The notes beneath the pieces are model-generated. The model was not told the origin of the DNA, did no database searches, and was given only the letters and a program-made list of their open reading frames with translations. A program made the position numbers and the translations under genes. This document shows positions 12,391 to 24,934 of a stretch of DNA of 64,000 nucleotides, piece by piece. The stretch spans positions 1,116,001-1,180,000 of the forward strand of contig JAOANU010000006.1 in NCBI GenBank assembly GCA_034387635.1, written 5' to 3'. Source of the stretch: Rhodosporidiobolus odoratus (taxonomy: Eukaryota; Basidiomycota; Microbotryomycetes; Sporidiobolales; Sporidiobolaceae). The first letter of the stretch is position 1. Each line of letters opens with the position of its first letter.

Positions 12391-14081
12391 ATGCAAGCTT
12401 GGGTCTGCAAAAAGAAGGGAAGTCCCAAGGACGTCCTCAGACTCGAGCAGAACTGGCCCAAGCCGGTACCCAAGGACGGGTATGTACTGGTAAAGGTGCA
12501 CTGTGCCGCTCTCAATCCGTACGCTTGCCTCTCTTGCCCTCTTCCGTTTGCACTGGTTGACCCCTTTTCTTCGCGGTCATCCTGGTCATCTTCCTCCTTC
12601 TCTCGGTCTTCTTTCGTTGGCTACGTCGACACAGTATCGGATGGAAACTCCTTGGCGAACCTCCCGTATCCTGGTTTCAGACACTCCCTTGCATACCTGA
12701 ATGCGATTTTTCCGGCACGGTCGAAGGAGGGGACCTTGGCAGCACGGATCTTAAGGTGGGGGATGCCATCTTTGGGCTGGTACCTGCTCCTGCGCTGTAT
12801 GTCCATTTCCTTTCCTTTCCAGGTGGGACTGTTGAGAAGGCGGAGCAACGCTGACCTCTATATCGTGTTCTTTTTTCCTTCTTCGTTGGCTGGGCAGCAT
12901 GAAAGCCGGTCAAGGCGTCCTCGCCGAGTACACCCTCGTCGAGAAACGTCTGGTCGAGAAGAAGCCGGATAACGTCACCTTTGAAGAAGCGTCGACGTTT
13001 CCGGTCGTGACTCTGGCGGTGTTTGCCTGTTTAAAGAGGGCTGGATTGAAGAAGGGAGCCGGACAGAGGGTGTTCATTGTATGTCTCTCGAGGCCCTTGT
13101 CTAGATATACAGAGGTCGTGTATACTGACAGCTCTGCGTCGAACAGAACGGAGGAAGTGGTGGTCTCGGAGTGTGCGGGATCCAGGTGAGCTTTCTTCTT
13201 CCTCCTCCTCTCATTCTGCATGGCTGACCACTCCATGATTGAGTCAGATCGCGAAAGCCTACGGCGCCTACGTCGTCGCAACTTGTTCCTCCTCATCGCG
13301 TGAGCTGGTGGAGTCTCTCGGGCCAGACGAAGCAATCGATTATACGACGGGCAACCTCATGGACCGCTTGGCGGAGCGGTTCTCGGTCAAGGAGAAACCG
13401 TTTGACATCATTTTCGATACAAATGGTAGTAATCCCGAGTTGTATAGGCAGAGTCCGAGGTATCTTACCGTGTGTTTTCTTCCTGCCTTCCTTGTCCCGA
13501 GTAAAGACCGCTTCAGCGCCCTCCTTGGGCTCTCTCAGCCTGTACTGATCTACCAACCTGTCTCACAGCCCACCGGGATCTTCATTGACCCCGCCGGGCC
13601 ACCTCGACACGGCGGGACCGGCGCGCTTTTCGCTGCAGTAGGGGAAATGCTGCAGCGCTACGTCCGCCCGACCTGGCTGGGAGGCGTGCCGAGGCAGTAT
13701 GTCTTCGGAGTACTGGATGAGAATGTGGAGAATCAGAAAGAGGTGGTCGAGCTCATCAAAGAGGGTACGCCGGATTGCCTGTCTCTTTCTCTTCATTGCC
13801 TGCTATAAGCCGAGTTGACTTGCCTTTCATTGTAACCCCTTGTACATCCTCCACCTATCGCTTCGAGAATCAGGCAAGCTCAAAGCCGTCTTAGATGCGG
13901 TTTATCCCTTTGAGCAGACGTTGCAGGCGTATGAGCGGCACATGAGTGGCAGGTATGTCTCTTCCTTGCTGAGCTTCATCTCCAAGTAGCGCCTCCCATA
14001 TACAGTAGATGCGATGCTGACCTCCATCTCTGCTTACTCAGGTCAAAGGGTAAGGTTGTCATCACTGTTGTGCAAAGTTGA
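12391..14081 (+). CDS. MDR-superfamily NAD(P)-dependent quinone oxidoreductase-like protein
   Basis: Eight exons in phase: 12391-12518, 12635-12796, 12898-13078, 13147-13185, 13248-13469, 13569-13764, 13874-13952 and 14042-14081; 348 residues. The N-terminal GroES-like domain contains CAALNPIGWKLLG and PCIPECDFSGTV, and the Rossmann domain contains NGGSGGLG (dinucleotide-binding loop) followed by IAKAYGAYVVATCSSSSRELV. The Cys/His ligands of zinc alcohol dehydrogenases are absent, so it belongs with the zinc-free quinone oxidoreductase/enoyl-reductase-like members; the substrate cannot be read from sequence. No PTS1 or clear presequence is visible. The ATG at 12391 directly precedes the family-typical MQAWVCKKKGSPKDVL. 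A short upstream ORF at 12173 is probably leader sequence. Confidence 0.9.
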
Positions 14082-15100
14082 ATATATCCGCGACCGAGAA
14101 AAGTGGTTGTCGTACATGACCACTCGACATTTCCGCCGCCCTTACAGACCCAATACCTCAGGGAGAAAGCAAGCGAGTTGTCACATCAAGTGTTGGTGTA
14201 GTCAGCAAGTCTATGCATCCGTTTCCACTTTTGGCTCTTCCGTGCCGACAGCTTGTGTTCAGTCTCTAGGTGAGGTGAGGGACAGCGGGTCTAGCGTGGT
14301 CAGACGGTGTCCAAGCATACCTGCGACGGTCAGTGACGGAATGTGTCTGGGTGTGGACGCATAGGAAGTGCTTTTGCAGTAGCGGCAAAAAGGGTGACTG
14401 CTAATTAATGACTGACTGGTGTGCGGTAGGCCTCACCAAGCTACAGTGTGGTCATGGTAGTCGCAGCGGGTCCAACCCAGGCGCTGTCGATGGTCGCTCG
14501 TCTTTCCTGTACAGGGAGGGGCCGCAGTCAGGACACAGGGGTTGGTTGTTCTTTCGGGGAGAAGGCGGGAGCCTTGTACGCCAGGCTGCAGCACGGGACC
14601 GCGGCCAGGGCGCGAAGCGGGGGAGGAACGACGGGGAGGTGGGCAGGAAAGAAGGAGGGATGGCGGGAATGGGGAGGAGGGCGGGTTTGATGGAATGCGC
14701 ACTAAGGAGCTTTACGGTAGCAGCTATGTTCTGAGTTGTGTCTCGAGAGAGACTGAGCCAGTGGGATGGGGGAGAGAACGGCGAGGGGAGAGTCCATATT
14801 ATCTTTCTCGCAAAGGGCGCGGGGCATCCTGGGGGTTAGCAGCTTCCAGCTTGCGAGCGGCTCGCTTGCTCGGCGCCCCCGTGGGCTGCTCGATTCCTCG
14901 ACGGCCCTTGGCAGTCTCGCTCACATTTCGAATTCGCTTCTCCCGTTTCGAAGTTACCCTCTTCCACACCACGTCGCATCGCTGATTACTCGACTAAACA
15001 CCCACTTGAGCTTCACAGAGCTCATGACGGACACAAACCTCCGCCCTCAAGTCCGCGCTCTTCCCTCCACGGCCCCCACTCTTCGTTCGTGAAGATATCG
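14082..15100. other. intergenic region, no gene supported
   Basis: About 1 kb between the MDR gene and an F-box-like pseudogene. Overlapping GC-rich ORFs occur on both strands at 14400-14990, but they have low-complexity Arg/Gly/Ser composition and no family resemblance. I see no RNA gene or repeat here. Confidence 0.4.
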
Positions 15101-15847
15101 ATGGTACCACCACTCCCCGTTGAACTTGTCGCAGCGATCCTGAGACTAACGGCCGCAGAACGTGCGACAAGTAGACGCCGCAACGGTAGCCAGGACACCC
15201 TCCGAGCGTGCTGCTTGGTCTCAAGGCAGATGAGGGACATCGCAATACTAGAAGAGACGGTACGCCTCAGCACATAACCTACTCTCCCTACAGCTTTCTT
15301 ACGCTCCCATTTCTTACTACACCACCTACGAAACGATCACCTTGAATTCGACTCTGCTCTTCAGCACCTAGACAAGTCTCGTGACGGTCAAAGATCTTCC
15401 GCCCCCGCAAAGGACTGGAAGCAGCATCCTCTTGAGCGTGGTCAATGGGACCAGCTCTTCTCGCTTCACGCCACGATGGTTCGAGATGAGCGAAACAGTA
15501 TCTGTCTGTGCGTTACCTGAAGACACCGTTCCTACTGAGGACGACTCGCTCAACACTCCGTCACCCTCGCCCTCCATCTTGATTGACACCCTTTCGTCCG
15601 CTCTCTCTGACCTAGATCCTACCCGCCTTGGCCTCGAGCTGCTTTATCTTCCGCTTGTGAAGTGCTTCTAAACAATGGGGGGACAGCTTCATGCGCCAGG
15701 TTTCTCAACGAATCCGCAGTGCGCGGTATTGCCGTCGAATAGCACAACGAAGAAGCTACCCGCCCAGGAGCCAGTCTCATCCTTCCGCACTTCGAGGAAT
15801 GGGCGGCAAGGAGGTTTAGGGAGTCGCTGCACGGTGGATACCATTAG
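15101..15847 (+). pseudogene. F-box-like pseudogene
   Basis: Starts with ATG at 15101 and an F-box-like MVPPLPVELVAAIL followed by DTLRACCLVSRQM. Exon 1 (15101-15259) splices in phase to 15372, and this frame runs to TAA at 15669-15671, about 152 codons and far shorter than related genes. Sequence resembling the usual C-terminus continues downstream in a different frame (ARFLNESAVRGIAVE, then LILPHFEEWAARRF, ending 15847), interrupted by TAG at 15740-15742. So there is at least one frameshift and one in-frame stop. I infer a decayed copy of the F-box-like family seen elsewhere in the window. A truncated 152-residue product remains possible. Confidence 0.65.
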
Positions 15848-16626
15848 GGGTTTCGCAGCAGAAACGGGATGTAGTCATCACAAGCAGCGAGGAAAAGCAG
15901 TCTTTCGGAATCGAATTTCCCATTCTTGTTACCCACTCAGCCGCTCCTGGTCGTCCTTCCTGATCCTACCACAAGCAGACACCCAACACGGGATGACGAA
16001 AACGGCAGGTGTAGAACTTGAGTTGAAAAAAGAGTAGAGAGAGATTAGCGAGAAACGAAGGGAGCTGGTGATCAACGAGCAGGCGGCGAGGGCGGGATTG
16101 GGAGTGGAGGGACGGGGGGGGGGGAAGAGGGACAAGCTACGGCGGAGATTGTGAAGTTCAGAGGGAGGGAGGGAGGGAGGGTAGTCTAGCTCGCTGCTCG
16201 CCTTGCGAGGGAACAAAAATGAGAACGATGGGAGAAGGAAGGGAGAAGTGGGGGTATCATGTATGGAGTCACGGTGTGAGATCGAGAGAGAAAGAGCAAA
16301 AGAAGAGGGGGAAGGAACTGCTTGAAGATGAAAGGGAAGGGTAAGGAACTGAACACAACTGTCAAGCGAAACAAACTGAAAGAGCAAAGAGATGTCGGAA
16401 CCAGATGGGCGAATAAAAGGAAGAGCAAAGGCAGTGGAGAAGAAAGACGAGAGGAGCTTTGGCTCTGTCATACGGACCTTGTGTGGGGAGTCTGAATGGG
16501 TGAGGATGCGACGAGAAGATCTGAGAACGAGGGGTATGAGCGCCGGGGAGGATGGGCAATAGATGAAAGAAGCGGGTAGAAGGCGAAACGACTGTGCAGC
16601 GGTTGTAGGCGACGTGGAAACGATGC
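15848..16626. other. 3' flank of G-beta with homopurine tracts
   Basis: On the + strand this spacer is strongly purine-rich. It has a G9-10 run at about 16110 and four to five GGGA repeats at about 16160-16180. No gene is supported; the long antisense ORF that extends through it from the G-beta gene is intron and 3' flank read-through of very Ser/Phe-rich composition. The G-runs could form a quadruplex on the + strand. Confidence 0.5.
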
Positions 16627-18133
16627 CTAGGACCAGACCTGCGCGAGCGAGACGAGACGATGGCGAGTTAAGCAATTTGCAGAAAGGAACAAGGCAAAGA
16701 AACCGAGAGCTTACCTTGAGCATCGAATCCCAACTACCCGTGCACAACGCCATCCCATCCGCACTAACTCCCAAGCAACTGACCCGATTCTCATGACCGG
16801 CCAACACTCCAACCCGTTCCCCCTTGAGCGTATCCCAAACATTACAGTTAAAGTCATCGTAACCGGCAAAGAGGATTCGTCCCGAAACCGAGAAACCGAC
16901 AGAGGTGATTCCGCACAGGACGTTGTCGTGCGTGTATTGGTTTAGTTCGCGGTCGGCACGGAGATCGAACAGGCGGCAGGAGGCATCGTCGGATCCGGTG
17001 GCGAAGGCGTCGCCGTTGGGGAAGAAGCTGCGGAGAGGCGCTGGATTAGTACCTTTGACTGGCGAGCAAAGCATGAAAGGGGTACGCACGAGACTGCGTT
17101 GATGTCGCTTTCATGTCCGGTAAAGGTTTGAACCGCCTTGCCCGTTCGGATGTCCCACACCTTGGCAGTCGTGTCGCATGCTCCCGAGACGAAGACGTTC
17201 TGATTCGGACCGAGGGAAAGACTGCGAGGCGACCGAAGAAAGGGTCAGAGAATGTCTGCCTTGTCTGCCATTGGTCGAGAGGAAGAAAAGCGACAAATGC
17301 AGGGAGGAAATGACAGAAAGGGAAAAGGACGCACGACATGACATCCCCCGTGTGATCGTTAAACTCGATAACCCGAACACCGGCATCCACATCCCAAAGC
17401 ATACAACTCATGTCCCCCGAACTCGTCAAAATCTGTCGATCGTTCAAGAACCGACAGCAACTCAAGTACCCGGTATGCGCGCTCAACTCGCGCGCGACCT
17501 TGACGCTCCCTTCCTTGGTCCTGAGGTTGTAAATCGAACAAATGTTGTCCAACCCTCCACAGGCGACAAAGTTACCCGAAGGGGCATAGGCGCACGTCAT
17601 GACCCAACTTGAACGAAGAGGGATCGCGTGCACTTTGTTGGTCGTGTAGGCGTCCCAGACAATGAGTTTGCCGTCTTGAGAGGCGGAGACGAGGTGACGC
17701 TTGTCTTGAGACCAGTGCATGGCGTAGATTTTGGCGAGGTGACCTTTAAGAGTTCGGCGAGGGCGCATGGTGATTCGAGGGAGAGGGTCGATTTCGGCGG
17801 CCATGGCTCGGACTGATTCTCCGATTGAGTCGGAAGACGGACGTCGGAATAAGGGTGCAGGGTTGAGGCGCGAAGAAGCGAAGCAGCAAGCGAGGACGGT
17901 TCGTGTGTGCGACCGAGTCGACGGCGAGATTGAAGCAGGCACATATGGGAGAAATGCACCGGTGAGCCAAGACTTGGAAGAGCAACGCATAGGTGGAAAG
18001 GGGCAAGAAAAGAAAACTGACGGCTAGTATCCGCCAACTGTTCTCGTTTTGCCCTGATCTTCTCCTTCAGCGTCTCTGCTTCCCGTCGTGCAGCAGCGAT
18101 CTTTTCTTGAATGTCGGCGCCGGCGGCAGACAT
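16627..18133 (-). CDS. GPB1: heterotrimeric G-protein beta subunit (WD40)
   Basis: Minus-strand exons 18133-18022, 17812-17335, 17221-17090, 17027-16715 and 16638-16627; 348 residues, the normal size for G-beta. The N-terminal coiled coil ([20 protein letters not shown]) that pairs with G-gamma is followed by [20 protein letters not shown] and seven WD40 blades (for example [65 protein letters not shown]). The last exon is only 12 bases and encodes VWS and the stop. In fungi G-beta transmits pheromone or nutrient signals to MAPK or cAMP pathways. The GPB1 name follows basidiomycete usage; orthology with other fungal beta subunits was not tested. Confidence 0.95.
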
Positions 18134-19755
18134 GGTTGGTTCAAGCTAGTGGGTGGAAGTGGGGGTGCGGAGACTGTCGGGTCAACGAAGGTAGAACGGC
18201 ACGAGCGGGCGACGAGTGGCGTAAGGGATGCGGTGGAGAGACGCGCGGGACGGGCGGAAGACGAGGAACCGCGAGGAATGGAGGGAACAGGTCAAAGCGG
18301 GGGGACAATGCCAAGTTTAGTTAGCTAGTGCTTCCAAGTGGTACCGAAGGAACAGCGGGATGGCAGCGAGAATAAGAACAACTCTTACGGACTAGAGTTC
18401 AGGTCGATGTAGATTGTGTTGAGGGAATGCGAGATTCGAGATGAGCGGGTGGAGGTTGGATGAGCGAGTGAAGTGACGAGGAGAGATGGAAGATGGGGGA
18501 GGGAAAGTCGAGGTGGGTAGAAGACTGGGTGTGGATGGCAGGAGAGGGTTCCTCTACTGTATCAGAGGACGAGAGAGGACAGGGAAAGGGTCGAGCGGGG
18601 GAATTGAAGGGGGAAATGCGGGCGGAGAGTGATGACAACCTCGAGGCTGGTTCCGAGTGCCGTGAGAGTCTAGGCGGAAGTCTGTACAGCTGTGTGACTG
18701 CGCTGCAGGTACTGGTGCTCCAGTTGGCAGGGTTGTATGGGTTGTTGTCAACAATGGAGAGTGAGCGGGAGAACCAACACCCGGTTAAGTCGAGTTGGAA
18801 CGGGGAGACTGGGTGAGTAGGGTGGATGGGCTACTGATGGTCTATAGTAGACTATCCGTTATAGCGTGTACGGCTAGCTAAGTATGGTCGCCGGAAGATG
18901 TTAAGCCACCTCATCTCCTCCTCCTCTATGTACCCGCACATTAATTCGCTTACTAGTCCCGCCGCTCACACGTTCATTGGAACGCGCCTTCAGCCGCAGA
19001 TAGCTAACCGCCGACTCGCTGCGCGCCAGACGTCCGGCTTCCGCCTCGCCAATCTCCCTTCATTCCCAATCCACTTGTTGCACGGTCGCCGGACCTCAAG
19101 CGAGCCTTCCCCTAAGTCGAGGGCACACTCTCTAGCCGTCCCCCGAGCCGGACAGCACAACGTCCGCGTCTCGCTGAGGCCCCATCGATCGACTGCAGCT
19201 TCTCGTTCCGCATTCGCCGTTTTCTCCTCGGCCGGATGCAGCGGCTTCGCGTCCTCTACCACGCCCTTTCCTCGCAAAATCTCAGCAGTATGCGACGTAA
19301 TCTCGCGGCACCGCCCTCGCTCGGACAACTGGCGCTGCCTACCCGCCTCTCCTCTTCCTCTCTTTTCTCTTTCTCTCCCTGTCCTTTCCTCCCCAAGTGC
19401 CCGCGCTGTTTCAAGGAACCGCCGCCTTTTGTATGACTGTATCTGACAGGGATAGTGGATCAGTCTAGCCCTCTGCAGAGACGAAAGAAGCCCGGAGTTT
19501 CTCTTTTTTCCCCTGCGTATCTTCCCCTTTATTTTGAAGTCGAGCGGCTCATCGAAAAGGTACATAGCGCTCCTTTGCCATCATGCGCCGTGCTTCCTGC
19601 TGCCTGCCGCGGCTCGTTCCAGACCCAAGCGGCGAGCCGCAGTTGGTAGCTTGTCAGAGGCTAAGTCTCGGGAGCAGCCTTGAAAAGGTGGGGGAAGGTC
19701 ATCCTCCGGTTATCCCCCTCTCCCTTCTTCGCCTGATTGCTAGCTATAGCCGACC
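18134..19755. other. divergent promoter region between G-beta and glycogen phosphorylase
   Basis: A 1.6-kb gap between two divergently transcribed genes, so it should hold both promoters. The ORFs at 18900-19560 on both strands overlap one another and look like compositional artefacts (Arg/Ser/Pro-rich, no motifs). Pyrimidine-rich stretches at 19330-19400 and 19500-19540 would suit a leader upstream of the ATG at 19756. No RNA gene or repeat was recognised. Confidence 0.4.
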
Positions 19756-22700
19756 ATGAGCACAGCTACTACCCCTACCGCTACTGTCCGTCTCCCCTTC
19801 CCTTCTCTCCTCTGGGGCTCGAGTAAGCTGGACCGCTGGACGGACCCCCAACTGATGTGGGGACGCTTTGTCGGGGTCAACTTGCACAGCATACTGCGAA
19901 TCCATTCGAGAAGTTGGCTCAACCGAGGAGGGCGAGGGCTCACAAGGTACGTCTAAACTTCTCCTGCTCTGAGCGAGAGAGGTGGAGCTGACCTTTTCCC
20001 CTTTGCACCGCTTTCTGTCGATGACACCTACTGTAGAGGTCTGCGACGGGTAATTTGCATCTGCTGAGCAGTACGAGGAGTATACGCAGGCTGATTATGG
20101 CCGTATGTTGCGCAGGCTTCATTCCGGAGGGCCACAAGACCCTGAACGAGGTGCGACTTGCTCTGATGTTTTTTCTCGCTCCTGTTTTTCGTCGTCTGCT
20201 CTCCCCACTTGCCCGCGCTTGCTGTCCGTCTCGGGATTCAGAGGCTTCAGTGGCCGACTGACTTTTCTCGACGAGGGCGCAGATCTTCCCCGGCACCCCA
20301 TCCGCCTGGAAAAGCGCCATCTCCGCCAACGATGCCGCCCTCAAACCCGACGAAGAAACCGTTTCGGCCAACATCACTCACCACGTCGGGACAACTCTGG
20401 CCCGTGCTCCATTCAATGTCGACGACTTCTCTATGTATCAGGCCGCTGCGTTGAGCGTCAGGGATAGGTTGATCGCTAGGTGCGTAGTATCTCTTTCTTC
20501 CTCGTTAGTGCCTGAGCCGATGCACAACTGCACCTTGCGTACAGCTGGAACGATACGCAGACTCACCACACCCAAGCGAGGGTCAAGAGGATCTGGTACT
20601 TTTCGCTCGAATGTCCGTTTTTCTCTCTGGCCGTCTCTTCTCCTCGCTCAGTGTTTACTAACGCCTATCCTCCTCTACAGTCTTGATGGGCCGCAGGTAT
20701 CTCAAGGTTTCCCTTACAGTCACTCCATCTCACCTCACTCACACACCTCTTGCTGACTATCCCCCAAAATCCATTTCTCAGCCTCGACAACGCCCTTCTG
20801 AACCTCAACCTCAAACCGACCTACACCTCTTCACTCGGTAAACTTGGCTTCTCACTCGAGGACATTGAAGAAACCGAGAGAGACGCCGGACTTGGCAATG
20901 TACCGCCTTTTCCTTTTTCTTCTTCTGCGTGCATCCCGCGAAGCTGATACATGCCATTCTGGTCAGGGCGGTCTCGGACGTTTGGCAGCTTGTTATCTCG
21001 ATAGTTCTGCGACCATGGACTTGCCGGTTTGGGGGTATTCGCTGAGGTACTCGCAGGTATGTTCGCTACTAATTGAAACAAGACTTCTGTTCCATCGGGC
21101 CCACTGGCGACTCAACTCCTTCGCGAGGTCACTTCCGGACATCGGAAAGGGGGGTCGAAGCGTCATGTACTGACGCAATATCTCATCGCGGTACTGCAGG
21201 GTATCTTCAAGCAGATCATCGACTCGCAGGGCAATCAAGTCGAAGGTTCGCTAGCTTTTTTCCATCCCGTTGCTGCTGACTACATGTAGCTGACTCGACT
21301 TCCGCCCTCGACTTGCAGTACCAGACCCCTGGCTCGATCACTCCAACCCGTTCGTCCTTTTCTTCCCGAACGCCCGTTCCCCACTTCCTCCTGACCTTCC
21401 CTGGCTATTACCCAGCTAACCTTGCCCTGTCTGTCGTCTGCTCCTGACTATAGGTGGGAGATTCCCCGTCTCGACAATTCCGTCGAAGTCAAGTTCTTTG
21501 GAACTGCTGAACGGTTCGAGAACGGTAAAGGCTCGGGAAGCTGGACTGGCGGGATCGACGTCCTTGCCGTTCCATATGGTAAGTCTTCTACTTTCCCTCC
21601 CTTTACCCCTCTTCTCCCGCAAGCCCACAGACAGCTCCTCTGGGCAAGACTGATCGCCGACTGAGCGCAGACGTCCCCGTTCCCGGTTTCAAGACCAAGA
21701 CTACCAACAACCTCAGGATCTGGAAAGCACAGGGCAAGGTCTCATTCGACTTGGCGAGCTTCAATGCCGGCGACTATGACGGAGCGGTTCGGGAAGCGGA
21801 AGAGGCGGAGACGATTAGTCCGTTGATTCCTTCCTTCACGTTTCTTCCAACGCGCCTCTGCACAGCCTCTTGCTCTTCTCCTTCTACTCCTCCACCAGTG
21901 ATATGAGCTGCCTACTGACGTGCCACCCTTCTGCGTGCAGCTCGCGTACTCTACCCGAACGACAACACCGACAAAGGCAAAGCACTCAGGCTCAAGCAGC
22001 AGTACCTGTGGGTTGCGGCGTCCCTTCACGACATTTGCAGGCGGTTTAGGAAGCTCAATGTACCGTGGAGCGAGTTTCCTGATTAGTGCGTCTTCCGCTC
22101 CGTCCAGTCCAGTCCTAACTCATGACCAGTTCAGCTACTTATGATTTTCTTCGCTACTTGGTATATGCAGCAACGCTATCCAGCTAAACGACACGCATCC
22201 GACCCTTGCCATTGTCGAGCTCATGCGCGTCCTCATCGATGAAGAAGGCCAACCCTGGGATGCAGCCTGGGGCATCGTCAAGAAGACGTTCGCTTACACG
22301 AATCACGTGCGTTACATCCTGTGATACTGCCTGCTGTACTCCTGTGGTCGTCACTGGGAATGCCGAATACTGATAAGGCTGTCGGAACCGCGTCGGTGCA
22401 GACGGTTCTTCCCGAAGCGCTCGAGAAATGGAGCGTCGACCTTCTCAGGTGGCTGCTCCCCCGTCATCTGCAAATCATCTACGACATGTACGCTCTTTTT
22501 TGGCCTTTCCTTCCATCCCTTCCCGCTCGAAGAAGGGGGCAATGCCGACCGCGAAGCCAGTTTGAGAAGGTCCCCGCTGATGCTCTCCCTCCTTCTCTCG
22601 CCCTTGCCGACCTTCCCACAGCAATCTTTTCTTCCTCCAAGCCGTCGAGAAAAAGTTCCCTGGCGATCGCGCGAGGCTCGCTAGGATGTCGCTCGTCGAG

Positions 22701-24734
22701 GAAGGGGAGCATAAGCAGGTTCGTTCTTTCATGTTTCCTGCCCTATCATCTCTAGCAAACCGAGAGTTCTCGCTGATGCATGGTACTTGCCGACAAAATA
22801 TGCAGATCAGGATGGCCAACCTCGCCGTGATTGGGTCGCACAAGGTTAACGGTGTCGCGGCGCTTCATTCTGGATTGGTGCAGACGGATTTGTTCCCCGA
22901 CTTTGTCGAGTACATGGGCAGCGAGTGCGTTGGTTCACCTTCTCGTCAAATACATGCTAACTTGAAACATGGCTCACTTGCGCAGCCACTTCACCAATGT
23001 TACCAACGGAATCACGTACGCCCTTTCTTTCATGTTTTTTTCACTAAACCTTGTATTCACCTCGTTACTTCTCTTCGTAGCCCGCGCCGCTGGCTCTTAC
23101 AGTCCAACCCTAGCTTGGCGAAGCTCATCACCGAGGCGCTCGGCTCCGACAAATGGTGCACCCATCTGGGTGAGCTCGAAAAGCTGACCAAATTTGCGAA
23201 GAATGTCGAGTTTGGCAAGAAATGGGCTGCGAGTAAACAAGGTTCGTTTGTGAATCCTTCTTCGTTTCGCCTCGTCTTCCTGTCGACGCTACAGACGAGC
23301 GTTTGCTGATGCGTGCTTGATAAACTGCACAGCCAACCGCGATCGCCTCTGCGACTATATCGAATCTACCCTCGGTCTGACCGTCAACCGCAAAGCGCTG
23401 ATCGACGTCCAAGTCAAGCGCATCCACGAGTACAAGCGTCAGCTTCTCAATATCCTTGGCGTCGTTTTCCGGTATCTGCAGTTGAAGAGGGTGGGGTTTT
23501 CCCCTTGCGCGCTTTCCTTGTTTCCGAGCACTGATCCTGCTGGGTACGTACTGGTCGTCGTTACAGATGTCGCCTGAGGAGAGGAAGAGGGTCGTGCCCC
23601 GTCTTTCAGTGTTTGCGGGCAAAGCGGCACCTGGGTGAGCTTTTCTCTCTCGCTCTATTTCTCATAACGTTCCTGGCTGACGACGAGACTGATGCGATCT
23701 CCTCGTCCCATGCATGCAGGTACTATATGGCGAAGACCATCATTCGTCTCATCAATGCTGTCTCGAAGACCATCAACGCCGACAAGGAGATCAGGGAATA
23801 CCTCTCGGTGGCTTTCCTTCCCGACTACTCCGGTGCGCCTCCTCGTCTTGCCTACCTTTCAGTTACGACACAGTAGCTGATGGGCGCCCCTTCAATGCAG
23901 TCTCGCTGGCCGAGATCATCGTACCCGCGAGCGATATCTCGGAGCACATCTCGACGGCAGGAACGGAGGCTTCGTACGTCTCATTCCCCTCCTCGCCCTT
24001 CAAGAGCGAGACTGATGTCAATCTCGCGATCTCAGCGGTACGAGTAACATGAAGTTCTGCCTTTCCGGCGGTCTTCTGCTCGCCACGTGGGACGGAGCCA
24101 GTATCGAAATTGCAGAAGCTGTGGGCGAAGACAACGGTTCGTGCCCTGTCATCGCTCTCTCTCCTGCGTCGTCCTCGACTGACTCGCACTTTCCTTCGCA
24201 ATGTAGTCTTCATTTTCGGCCACCTCACTCCCGATGTTCCCGGCCTTCGCCGCGCCCACCACTTCAGCGAATCTCAGTACCCCTCCGAGTTGCTCGAAGT
24301 GGTGGATGCGATTCGTTCAGGCATGTTTGGCGAAGCGGGGGTGTTTGAGCCCGTCCTGTCGACCTTGTTTGAAGGGAAGGATCATTACCTTGTCAGCGAT
24401 GACTTCCTGTCGTACCTAGCCGCGCAGAGGATGGTCGACGAGGCTTACGTTGATCAGAAGAGCTGGGTGGAAAAGTCGAGTACGTCTCGAGCGTGTCTTT
24501 TGTCCCTGCGCTGAGCTCGTTCACACCTTCTCATTGCTCGCTCTTCTACAGTCCTCACTACCGCTCGCATGGGCGTCTTTTCATCTGACCGCGCGGTCAT
24601 GCAGTACGCCGAAGGTGCGCTCTTCCTCCCACCCTCTCCTTTCTGGCTCTGTTCCACAAACTGATGGTCTCGCGCGACTTTCTGCAGAAATTTGGAACGT
24701 CGAGCCGTTGGTCATCCCCGAGGTCAAGAGGTAA
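19756..24734 (+). CDS. GPH1: glycogen phosphorylase
   Basis: Twenty-eight exons joined in phase give 880 residues. Early exons are 19756-19785, 19890-19946, a 13-base micro-exon 20037-20049, and 20116-20150; later ones include a 16-base exon 20681-20696; the last is 24688-24734. Family blocks appear in order: [114 protein letters not shown], and [10 protein letters not shown], which contains the pyridoxal-phosphate lysine. The enzyme releases glucose-1-phosphate from glycogen. An oddity is TWDGAS where most phosphorylases have T-(V/L)-D-G-A-N. The first intron (19786-19889) was inferred from phase and motif continuity and is the least certain part. Confidence 0.96.
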
Positions 24735-24934
24735 AGACCGATCAGGAGAAGGGGGGAAAAACGAAGTCAATTTTGTTTGATATCTGCCTGAGTTTGTTCA
24801 TAGGATAATCCTTTTTTTCGTCGCGCAAAAAGATATCGGTACCTCTTGGTCTCTCTCTCTCCCACGACACGCACGACGCGGACAAGGAAGACCACTCTTT
24901 GTTTCGTCCCCAGGCTTGTCAAGCGACGCCCGGT

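Noticed and set aside
12173..12493. 106-codon + strand ORF directly upstream of the MDR gene
   Set aside because: It overlaps the MDR start in another frame, has an Arg/Pro-rich shadow composition and no family resemblance; best seen as leader sequence.
15929..17089. 386-codon minus-strand ORF through the end of G-beta
   Set aside because: Only its first part is G-beta exon 4. The conserved [11 protein letters not shown] ending requires splicing to 16638-16627, and the rest is intron and Ser/Phe-rich flank.
18898..19565. Overlapping ORFs upstream of glycogen phosphorylase (182 and 191 codons on opposite strands)
   Set aside because: They mirror one another, contain no motifs and lie in the expected promoter region.
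22561..22572. TTTGAGAAGGTC in a GPH1 intron as a functional copy of the recurrent motif
   Set aside because: It is an exact match but lies within an intron with no relation to a gene end, so it may be chance; counted but not used to argue function.
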